Position numbers and translations under genes: made by a program. This document shows, in pieces, positions 11,970-22,771 of a stretch of 64,000 nucleotides of DNA. Numbering within the stretch: the first letter of the stretch is position 1; every line of letters starts with the position of its first letter. The DNA lies in contig CM070501.1 in NCBI GenBank assembly GCA_036346375.1, forward strand, positions 36,786,539 to 36,850,538, read 5' to 3'. The DNA is from Guadua angustifolia (Eukaryota > Streptophyta > Magnoliopsida > Poales > Poaceae). The notes beneath the pieces were generated by a model. It worked only from the letters and a program-made list of their open reading frames with translations. It made no database searches and was not told where the DNA came from.

Positions 11970-14540
11970 ATGTCAGAGCAAGTTCAAGTTGCCGATGCCA
12001 GCGGTGATACATATGATCCATCTAAGGATCCCGCATGAAAGGCTAAGTCTAATGATCCAGGATGGAAGTATGGATTTTGGCCGGATTTTAGCAACAAGGA
12101 TTTGGTGCAATATTCCCTATATGGCAAACAAATATGCTCGGGAATAAAAAGATTGAAACAACATCTTGCTGTAGGGTTCGGAGATGTCCAAAAGTGCCCC
12201 AAGACAACTACAACAATAATGAGACTGATGTAGGACTTATCTCAAAAAGACATCAAGAAGTAGACTCGTCGAATTGGACGATGACATTGATAAGGGAGTA
12301 GAACAAGGAGAGAAAGTGGGATGTGATATTCAACACCCATGCTCCCAAGAAGCGTCATCTAAGGCTTCCAACCCATCTCCAAGTTATGAGGCAACCACCA
12401 AAAGAAAGCAACCAGCTCTCCAATTGTTGGGACAGCCAGTGCTAAAACTAAGTAAAACAGTCGTTGGGTTAATTCGGAAGACACCGAAAGAGGTAGTTGA
12501 TGGAAGACATGCCAAGTGCCCTTCTCAAACCACCATGGAGCAATGTGTAAGGCTATAGACAAGAAAGAAAGGGTGTGAGGCCACATAGCTGATTTCTTCT
12601 ATGAGTGCGCATTCTATTCAATGCCATCAAGTCTAGAAGCTTTGAGATCATGTGTGAGACTGTGAGTACATAGGGCAATATGGACCCGGTTTCAATAACA
12701 TTTCATACCATGATTTGAGGGTGCCGTTACTTGAGAAGGCAAAAAGGAAGACTGATAAGTTGAAGGAGTAGGAGAAACATTGGAAAGCTGTTGGTTGCGC
12801 ACTCATGTCGGATGGATGGATGGACAAACAAGAGAAGACACTTGAACAATTTTCTTGTCAATTGTCCGGCAAGGACTTCTTGAAGTTTGTTGATGCAATG
12901 ATGCTAGTAGATTTACTTGAGAGAATTCAAAGCGGCAAGGAGAATTCTAATGGAGAGGATCCCTACTCTATTTTGGGCTCATTGTGCTGCACATTGCTTG
13001 GACCTTAGGTTGGAGGACATCGAGGAAGCTACCAGAGTTCAAAAAGACCATTGATAATGCCAAGCAGGTCACTACATTTATCTACAAGCATGCGAGGCTT
13101 CTTTCAACAATGAGGGAGTTGACAAATGGGAAGGATCTTATAAGGCTTGTGGCTAATAGATTTGCCACATATTTTCTCACGTTGCAGAGCTTGCACAAGA
13201 ATAGAGATGTGTTGAGGCATCTATTTACTAGTGAAGATTGGACTAGGTCCAAACTCTCAAGCACAAAGGCTGGGAAAAAGGTTCAAGAAATTGTGATCGC
13301 TGTTAGATTTTGGAATGCAATGGAGGATTGCATAAGAGCTTCACAGCCGCTTCTTGTTTTGCTACAGATAGTTGATGGTGATGAGTGGCCAGCAATGCCT
13401 GAGGTTTATGCAAGAATGGATTTTGCAAGAAAGAAGATCACTAAAAGTTTAGAAACTAAGCAACCATTGCTTAGGAAAGTCATGGTCATTATTGATCGGC
13501 AATGGGCTGATCAAATGGAGCGAAAATTGTATGGCGCTGCATTATTCTTGAACCTAGGAAAATACTCTGAAATCAAGGAGAAAGATGCGGCACAAACGGC
13601 TAGGTTGAGGTTGATGTTCAATGATGTGCTTGAGAAGATGGTCCACGATGATGACGACAAGCTTTGCAAAATAAGCGACCAAGCTGATATCTATGACGAT
13701 TTGCGAGGTGACTTTCGAAAGCCAACGGGCATTAGAGCTTATAAAATGAAGAATCCCCGTTAGTACTTCTATCTCTTCTTAAGCTTTTAAGATTCTAACA
13801 TAGAGATTGATTACTATGTTTCAAATTTTAGTTGATTGGTGGATTGCATTTGGGGGCTTGACTTTCGAGCTTCAAGAATTTGCAAAGCGCATCTTAGGTC
13901 TTTGTTATTTGGCCTGGGGGTGTGAGCGTAATTGCAGTACATTTGATTTTGTAAGTAACTACTCAATGCTTTAGATTTTAATTTAGTTTTGAACCAGCTA
14001 AAATTATCCTTGTTTACCTTTCTTATTTGTAGATCCATACCAAGAAAAGAAATCGACTAGAACACCAAAGGATGAATGATTTGGTGTATGTTCAATACAA
14101 CAACCGAAAAATTGCCAATAGATTTAAAATGCGTCGTGAAGAAGGAACCAATTTTAACCCTTTGTTCCTAGATGAATTTCAATAAGACAATGAATAGATT
14201 GATGCGAATGCCGAACAAGTTCACAATGGGAAGGATCTTTTATGGTCTCATGTTGATGAGCCATAGATGCATCACGCAACTTTGAGGGTCGTAATGTTCC
14301 TAGGAGAGCGCGAAGCAATCATTTCCTACTCTCATCGTCGTGGAAGTGGTTCTACATCGAGGGTTGTTGAAGAGCTTGGCTTGGACAGTGAAGATGATAA
14401 ACATGAAGTTGAGCCTTTTCTGCACGACGATGAGAATGTTGAGATGATTATAGTGCTACACCTAGTCCTTATGAGAATGAGAGTGGTGAAGACGGATCAA
14501 ACGAGGACCATTTGAATGGTTTAGAATTGGAACTAGATGT
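11970..14540 (+). pseudogene. hAT transposase pseudogene (BED finger, DUF659, dimerisation domain)
   Basis: Reading across frames recovers a complete hAT transposase order. The N-terminus begins MSEQVQVADASGD at 11970. A BED zinc-finger remnant lies at about 12050-12200, with WKYGFWPDFSNKD and KRLKQHLA; both cysteines of the first pair are altered to tyrosine or lost. A DUF659 region lies at about 12710-13020 (VPLLEKAKRK, LMSDGWMDKQEK). The RNase H-like core runs at 12984-13763 (TRFATYFLTLQSLHKN-like, QKLYGAALFLN-like) and the C-terminal hAT dimerisation region at about 13830-14190 (LTFELQEFAKRIL, GCERNCSTF, TKKRNRLEH). Several in-frame stops and frameshifts disable it. A GT-AG intron (13951-14032) still splits the dimerisation region. 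It would have catalysed cut-and-paste transposition. Confidence 0.88.
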
Positions 14541-14632
14541 TTGAGGCTTCTTGTTTTGGTGATTGTGATTGTGATTTTCTTATGGACTTGTGCTAACTAT
14601 GCTTGATTTGTCCTTCTAAATAATATTAGCTA

Positions 14633-14824
14633 TCTCTACTATATAAAGCAAGAGTTTCTTCCCGCGTCGCTTCATCAAAATTACTCACCTTTGCCACTGC
14701 TCTTTAATTCCCCACCTTTGCCATTGTTCTTTAATTACCCACCTTTGCCACTGTTAGTGCTCTTTGCAAATAAACTTTTTATCGCAAATTGAGTTTCTGT
14801 TGCAACGCACAGGCACATGGCTAG
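14633..14824 (+). mobile_element. Short non-autonomous Helitron, copy 1
   Basis: It starts TCTCTACTATATAAAGC after an A and ends GCACATGGCTAG before a T, matching the plant Helitron rule of 5' TC, 3' CTAG and insertion between A and T without duplication. The 3' segment GCAACGCACAGGCAC is the usual conserved end of grass Helitrons. It holds tandem phrases of CACCTTTGCCACTGCTCTTTAATT and no coding region, and sits inside the hAT element. A second copy is at 55908-56130. Confidence 0.85.
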
Positions 14825-15788
14825 TTAGTAGTAATGTTGTAGTTTACTTGTTTAAGACTCATATTTCTTCTCTGCTTAATTGTCATCTTATTATGCTATT
14901 TATTTGCATCCATACAAGGTATGTATGTTATATATGTATCGGTGGTATACTGATATTGCCTCGCTTTGCCTTGTCACCTTGACAACAACGGTTCATAGTT
15001 GTCCAGCAACCACCATGTAGAAATAATCCAGTATCAGCTAATTGAACTCATACAGCACTAACTTGTGGAAATGAGCATTACCAAGTAACTCTTAATGTTT
15101 TGTGCAGCTGGCAGCCTACTATTTACCCAGATGTCAGCAGCACTAGCCATAAGTTTTCTTTATAAAGTTGAGTAACGAGAATACTAAGTAACAGCACAGT
15201 GCCCAGAATACACCTGGGTCAGAATTTAAGGGCCCTGTTTCTCAGAGGAAATAAGTGCTATCATTTTCAAATATCCATACTATGCTCAAGAAGCATCAGA
15301 AAGAGATGTGCTAAATCCCATCAAGAAGCATCCAAAGGAGTACATCACAATAGATGCTCTAATGGAGGTATAGGGATCAATTGAACCTTTTTGAATGTAG
15401 AGAGAGCAATGTGAGCTGCCGCGAGAGCAGAGGACTAAATGTGCCATTGACCCACAATAAAAGAACATTCACACTGATTGGTTCTCTACATGAGCTGATC
15501 CCTAGATGGGCTGGTGCAAGACAAAGTGTTTGGTTGAGGGGATTGAAATGAATAGAGGATCATAGATGAGATGATGCCCAAAAGAGATAATTTCAAAGGG
15601 ACTGAAGATGGTGCCGTTCAACAATATTATTCAGACCCATGCAAGATGGGCTCATCTGCCCAGCTGATTATCGTTGGAAGATTTTCTCCATGCAGGTAAA
15701 GATCATCTGAACAAAAGTTTGAATGCAGGTACATCCACTCCAAGACCAAGAGGGGTGTTACGTTCCATTGTATCATCTTTTTTAAGTT

Positions 15789-18700
15789 TTAAGTATCATT
15801 TATCCACTGCAGTCTGTTGATCATCTCTGCACAATTAAAAACATTATAGTATCTACTTTTGCATATTGGCTTGGTAGTAAATAAATAACTCAAGTCAAAA
15901 CAAATTATAGGTTCCACTAATAGGAATTCCAACACAGTTAACAGCGATATCACTTCCCCCTTTTATCTTCATGTCGAAAGAACTAAAGGTAAGGTCAAAA
16001 ACAGAAATTGGGGATTAAGAGAGTGTTAACTTACAGCGTCAATGGTGCTAATTTCCTCAAATAAGTACTTCTTGGATTTCAGGCTCTTAGAGAATTTCTG
16101 AAGAGCACAAATGTTATTCTGGTGAAGGAATCACAAGTTTAACATCCATAAATGTGAATATACAGTGGTAATACGTAAATTAGTTAACTGTAGGAATAGG
16201 ATATTTTCTCCTCAAACATTGGGTGGTTTAACATCAGCATCATATTGTTGTTAACGATAGCTCGAACTGCTAGTTCTTTAGCTTCTGCATGTTTCCTTTT
16301 CAATAAAATGCATATCTGCACAGAAAGACATGAAAACAGAGAATATCTCACATATCATTGCAAGTGGTAACTGTTCATTTAGATCCTTCTACATGTCAAC
16401 ACATGTATATAAGCATCACACCAAAGCAAACAGTTCAGACAGTAAAAAAATATCGGTTGCTTCAAAGACAAATTTAGTGATTAGTGCACCATTCAGTAAG
16501 GAAATAAACAATTCTAGTCAAGTCTTGCGCTATGTATATAGCTTTATGAAACTACAACATTCCTGATGTTGTATAGGAGGACGGACCCTGCAACTTTTGT
16601 AACATCTAAAATGCCATCCTCCAAATTTGTCATATGATAAAAAACCCAGCAAGTGTCTTATTTAGTTTTAACAATGTCATTTATTACTCTGTAGAAGATT
16701 AGAATATTAGGAAAGTAAAACATAATTTGATATATTTGAGAGAGAAACTCCTGAAATTTTCCAAAATCCAACTGTAAAGTTCTAAAGCTATATCAATTAA
16801 AAAAGTGGAGAAGCCTCTGATCGAACTCAAACAGAATATGTTGTCAAGAATAAGATGCAATCCGTCCATATAAACCTTTATTTTGACAAAACTATGAAGA
16901 ACTGAGAATAACCGGATTCAAACCAGTGCCATCTGATTTCAGGAAGTCCAATCTGAGAACCCCCACTGCTAGTTTCTTGCAGTAAAACAGTTTGCATTCC
17001 AGTGATAGAATTTCAGACAAAGGTAATAAAGCATTGGAGATTGGACAGATTTACTCACATCTTCAAGCTGCTTTCTACAAGCCTCAGCTTTTTCTACATT
17101 TCCATCATTTTCTAACAGTGCAGGCAACTCTAGGTCTGAAATGTCCCCCATCTCACATGGCATTGTTGAAGAAATCTCACTAACCATATGGGCTTTCAGA
17201 GTTCCACTTCCTAGAATCTAAGCAGAGAAATAAAGAAAGTAAGGATATGGGAATAGCTTAATGCTATCTCCAGTTCCAAACACAAGTTATTTTTATCATT
17301 CTCATGATCTCAACCTGAGACATGACCATGATTTCTACAGTACATATTGGTATAAAAACATAATATTACAGAAGTTTTTCATGACTAATCTGTTGATATT
17401 ATTTTGGTGCCAGATCCACATAATTTCATATAAATTAGTGATCAAATTTTAGAATGTATTGACTGTGTAGCACGGGAACCTTTGGAACTGGAGGTAATAA
17501 TAGAACAAATATACATAGAAATATTCAAGACACTTACTGTTTGATTCCCCAACTCCAGAACAGTTTGTGGTGATTTTCTACATGATAAATTGCAAATTTG
17601 TTAGTTCCAATAGAAATAATTGTAGTCTTAAGACACATTACATCTATTAAATGTTATCCAACCAACAACCTCACAACTGGAGATCTCGTGATGCGTTTCA
17701 GCACAGCAGGAGCTTTTGGATCTAGAACTGATTCCTGAGAAGGGAGGTTGACAGCATGAACAAAGGTACACAAAATTAAAGCAGATAAAAAAATTCCTCA
17801 TAAAAGACGGATCACAAAAGCTATTTGTATTATTTTCCTAGCATTTTAGGTAATTTATTACAGATAAAAACATTAGTTTGCACAACTGATTGTTGCAATC
17901 TACTTAATACTTATCATGTCAATTAGTTGAAATCCCATGAAATTGCAATTTAAGCACCAAGACAAACCAATGAAAAACAAGCACTCCAGCACTAGTAATG
18001 TAGTCACAAATTCAAAAGGCAGTACGATTTAAATTTACACATGTAGTTTAGTGCTTACTGCTTTCAGGATTAGATGCTCTTAACTTAGGGTGTTAATTGA
18101 TCATATAGTTTAAGAGATGAGTCATTAGACACTTCTACACTAGCATAATAGATCTCTTCAGCTATGGCACTCTTAAGATAGAATTTTGAGTTTGGTCTAC
18201 CATATAATATTTTTAAACACTTATTACTCCAAACTGAAGTTTTATATTATGAATGGATATAAGCATATAGCCTTTCCTCACAAGCTTTATTATGAAATCA
18301 GCAAGTACAAACACCAAGCACAGCTTGGAACCAACTGGTACGAAAATAAACAATGCAAATTTTGCATGCAGAGAATGTAACCTTTTGGCAATAATATAAA
18401 TCACAATCCTCAGATGAAGGCAATCGGGATAAATCAAGTAGGAAACAAGCTTTAGCATAAAATGAAAATGACCTAAAAAGAGTATAATATTGCACAGAAA
18501 TAAAATAGAACCTCAGGCATTTTTTGCATCATGGATGGGCTAAGCAATGCAAGTTTCCGTTCAAGAAAGGAGTTTGGAATCTTGGGTGTTGTTACAGGGG
18601 AACCCTTGCTCCCATTCACTTCTACCGATTCTTTCTCCACAAGCAAATCAGACTTTGGACTTCTGAACTCAACTTTTGCAATTCTACATTCAGGTAGATA

Positions 18701-21700
18701 ATTTCAGTCTCCTCTCATTTAATGTTTTTAGAAGAAAGAGTAAGACATATATGAGGATAGAGAGATTATACCTTGATCCTGTCAGTTGAGAAATTGTTGG
18801 TCTTTTCTCATCTTTAGGAGTGCCTTGCATTATATCAGAAACATTGGTACTTTTTAGGAGTGCCTGACCTGGAAGAATGTCATGTCCAGTGCTATGTGTT
18901 GTGCTGCTTGGAGCATTCAGTACGGATAAGCTACTTGTGCTAAGAGGCTCAAGGCTGAAAAGAATGAATTAGCATGGCACTCTTACAACAAGATTTGTAG
19001 AATATCTTAATAAAAATAAGATAAGTGGATACCTTCAGAAATAAATGTAAATCCAGAAATGGATGGATATATATGGCAAGCTTACAATGATGGATTGTTA
19101 TGGGAAACTTAAAACACCAATTGAAAACTGACAAAGGACAGAATTTAATCGGGGAGCACGGTCAACAAAGACTCAAAGAGTGCGTCAAATTTCAAGAATG
19201 ATGGCATTTAGGGTTGTCACGTTGTGATGAACTAAAAAAGAGGTAGTGAGGTACAGTTGTTGCAATTGAAGTCCTTGTCCACAGAAGGATCAAGTATCAC
19301 ACTCACCACAGTGTCTTATTAATGCTACATTGCTACCTCATAAACTATACTACGATTGTACAAAATGTTGTATAATAGCATAGCAAACTTATTAGCCACC
19401 TCTGGAAAGTTCAAAAGGGTAAAATACTGCAACGAAGAGCATTCTGCCGTAGTGGAAACTGAAAAACAAGCAAAAATGGATGTGATGTGCATGCGTTCTA
19501 TTCAATGCATCAATTCCACCTCTGTCACCACCATTATAAAAGATATATTTACAATACTTCAGGTGTTTACACTTTCCATGTATAAAGACTCATATTTCCA
19601 ATAAACTATGAATCTCCACATCATTTCCAATAAAAGTTAGTTAAAAAGAGCCAGACCTATAACACTGAAACTTTAGAATGGTTTTTCTGTCAGTTCAATA
19701 TTAGGCAAGATTATACCAGATGGGACTTAAAAGTGCTTATGGAATTATGTCATCCACGTTAACATCATAAGTTCATAACATGTACAGCTCAGACCTGCAA
19801 AGAAAATACTGCAGTTTTGGCATACCCAAGAATAATTATTTAATCCAAGTTCCAACACATTCATATTGTAGCACAATTTGAAGGGTGATCGTTTCTTACC
19901 CAAGTTTGGCATTCATGGAAGTGGTTGACAGCCCATTTAATGCTGGCTTGCAGTATGTTTTGGCCGAAGCAATTTTAGATTTTCCAGGTTGTGCATGCTT
20001 GTGCTCTCTGCGTTTACAAAAGCATATTCATTATTTGATAGTATTAGCATTTTATAAGTATATTCTAGCCCATCAATCAGTCTACCACCTTTTCAAGTCT
20101 GTATGATGTTTATATATCTTTTTGATCATGTTATTGGCACCACTTAATTGATTTAAGGTTTTTTCTGGAGTTAGTTGGGGAGGCCTGCTTGCTTTCACAT
20201 TTGCAGACTTGGACAGAAGAGAAAAGCTTCCTGTTTCATTCACCAATCCAGGTTTGACATTTCTAATTTCCCTGCATGAAATGTATCACAATAGTGTCAC
20301 CTGGTAAAAAATCACTGCATAAAACTACAACTCAGCTCACAAACAAGTAAAGAATTCCATTGTCACAACTCTTCTATATCATATGATTATTCCCTGGCAC
20401 TAAAGTAAATCGAAATATGATCCCCAACAGAACCATGGCGCTTATGCATTGTGCCCTTATGTAATGATATATGTGTGCCAGAAGCAGCATGGCAGGCTAT
20501 GCACTTAATCCTACATTATTGATATCTGATTTAAGGTAAACTATCCCTTGCCAAAATGAACAGTGGGTCAACACTAGGTAGAAGGTTTTATTTTGTTGAG
20601 GAAGAAACTTCTGACAAAGACAAACCTCTGCATTGATGAAGAGAGATTTTTTGGACCTGAAATCCCTTCCTCAACATTCTTTGTCCCACATGATGTTTTC
20701 TTTAGAAGCTTCATTGAAGTTCCCCTAAAACATTGGGTACCATGACTTCCTTCATTAAGAGATGCACTTTCCTCCACAACCTCATTCTGGTCACTTTGGG
20801 GATCCACCAATCTTCTTGAGATGTAGGGATTCACAGTGCTGGTGTTCTTGGATTGTGAACTAACTGATTGCTCATTGTCATTATTCTCCCTTGATATATT
20901 AACTTTACTAAGGTCCACTGCAGGAGCTTCCTTACTGTTCTCAGGAACTGCTGTCGCTGTTGAATGTGTTGGATCTTCACCAGATACAGCACTGCGAGGA
21001 AAATTCTGAGAAGATTTGTTAACAGCTGCTTTTGTTGGGTATGTCTCATTAGAATGCTCCCCATGCCTGTCATTAGACACCATTTCCACTTTATTTTGTT
21101 CCATTCTTGCAGGGTTAATGCTGAAAAAATAAAATGCATGCACTTCGTCAGATGAATCAGTGGCAGTAATTTTGAGGTCAGACGATTGGCATTCTTTACA
21201 TTCTCCTACCTTGTCAAATGAGTAGGCCTCAAAGTGCAAGCATCCTGTGTTTGTGCTTGTGTTTGTTCCTTACTCTTATTATCTTCAGTAGAATCAGTGC
21301 CCTTGCCTGAAAGACCTCCTTGTGGATCCTTGTTACCCTCTGAAGACATGGGGTCAGCTTTTTCTGTAAATCTACTCATACCATTTTCCTCAATTCCCAA
21401 CTTTGCGTCAAGATTGAACTTTCCCAGCCTTTAAGCAAATAAAATAAATGAAATGAAACAACTGACTGCATGAAGATTATGGTGTGAACGCTTACCAATC
21501 TTCACCAGTCAGTGAAACTCACTCGTTAAAATCAAAGGAAAAGGAGAAGTTGTCTTTTTCAGTTTCTTTTTTCTCTTCAGAAAGACCGTTGCCATTTGAA
21601 CTGTCGTGCTTCACTTTCTTGAGAGGACTAGAGAAATCTAGATCAGACATGCCCATCTTAAATGATGATAATTTGTCAAATGCTCCATCAAGCTCAAAAT

Positions 21701-22771
21701 CATCCCTGGTCAAAGAAATAGACTGTAATCACCATAATGAACAGTAGATAGTAGCAATGTTCTAAATAGTGGTAAACATTAACAAACAGTCACCCCACCT
21801 TTTAGTGTGTATACAGTAAGCGAGCTTGTAAACAGTTTTACTGTTTAAAATTCAAAGAAATACATACATATGTTTGCAGTAACAAAATAAGCATCTAATT
21901 CATCTTCTTTCATGCATACAAAATACAACTACCAGGCTATCAACAATTGTCCACAGTAGTGACATGAAAAAAAAATGGCATGATGTGAATGTAATTAAAG
22001 AACCATAATTGAATGAATGAACAGCTCAAGTTGCAATGAAAAGCAAAGCTAGCATTTATCTTATGTATATCATAATGTTCCATAGCATATGGCAATCTTG
22101 CAACTTTACCAAATAAATGGGCCTGTTAAACATTAACAACCGTTAAACCGAATAAATGGCCCCATAAAACAGGCAAAATCTGAAATATCCATAAACGTAA
22201 CGGGCATGGGACCTTTACCGTTTTAACGGCCTTTATTTATAACACTAGATAGTAGACAATGGCCACTTGATTGCATCATATGTTATGGAAATTTTCAAGC
22301 CTAATACTCACAGGTTTTCAAAGCTAAACTTCTTGCTACTCTTAGGAACAGACTGGACATCGAAGTCAATTGTGTCTTTTCCTGAATTTGGTAACTTCCA
22401 AGATGAAAGAAAATCATTACCAAAGTCATCATCTGCCAACAAATAACAAGCATACATCTGGTCAAATTATTACAATGAAAAGCAAGAAACATTTCCTAGG
22501 TCTACTGCAAAAAATTACAAACACAGTTCTATGCTTAATTTCCTGCAGATAAGTAGGAGGCAAATACAATGAACAAGACTCAAAAGCAGTTTCAATCAGA
22601 AATCTTCATTTTACCAGTATCAGATCGATTTGACTTTGATGCAGCATAAACAAAGAAACAAGGTTCCCAGATGATCAAGTATGAATAACTAATGACAAGA
22701 CGCATACCAAGGGACGAACTTATATTTTTAACATTTGCAGTGGAGGCAGCTCTTTTTCGTGATTCATCCAT
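15789..22771 (-). CDS. Plant-specific protein of unknown function, At4g18490-like (15 coding exons)
   Basis: I assembled exons (high to low) 22708-22771, 22312-22432, 21523-21705, 21210-21428, 20626-21120, 20089-20271, 19900-20007, 18772-18954, 18512-18683, 17670-17734, 17538-17577, 17059-17217, 16205-16315, 16035-16112 and 15789-15824. They total 2217 nt, an unbroken frame of 738 residues. The start is MDESRKRAAS at 22771, the first ATG after a good 3' splice site at 22790. Seen: acidic N-terminal blocks DDDFGNDFLSSWKLP and FKMGMSDLDFSSP (residues about 60-90), a long Ser/Asn/Glu-rich probably disordered middle, and a conserved C-terminal helical part (EAKELAVRAIVNNN, LQKFSKSLKSKKYLFEE). No signal peptide, membrane segment or enzyme motif is visible. 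The pattern resembles the family annotated in Arabidopsis as At4g18490, recalled rather than searched. Function is unknown. Exon boundaries follow GT-AG except the intron at 16113-16204; the donor after exon 9 (GTTCTA) is weak. Confidence 0.82.
16113..16204 (-). other. Candidate U12-type AT-AC intron (92 nt)
   Basis: Exon 13 ends FEEK with no GT available. Instead the sequence continues ATATCCTATT, one mismatch from the U12 donor consensus ATATCCTTT. Near the other end is TTCCTTCAC, one mismatch from the U12 branch-site consensus, followed 10 nt later by AATAAC. Removing 16113-16204 joins FEEK to ICALQKF in phase 0. An AT-AG variant ending at CCAG, six bases earlier, would also stay in frame and add two asparagines. 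Confidence 0.75.

Larger units (their letters stand above)
11578..14990 (+). mobile_element. hAT transposon, decayed autonomous copy
   Basis: The ends are CATTGTTGCCAAGACG on the left and, read inverted from the right, CGTTGTTGTCAAGGTG. The flanks are GTTTATAG (11570-11577) and GTTCATAG (14991-14998), an 8-bp TSD with one mismatch. Inside lie GC-rich subterminal DNA carrying GCCTAGGCG-type repeats, a broken transposase gene, and a later Helitron insertion at 14633-14824. The divergence of the termini and TSD shows an old insertion. Confidence 0.85.

Noticed and set aside
12274..12558. Small independent gene on the plus strand
   Set aside because: The frame belongs to the linker between the BED finger and DUF659 of the broken hAT transposase.
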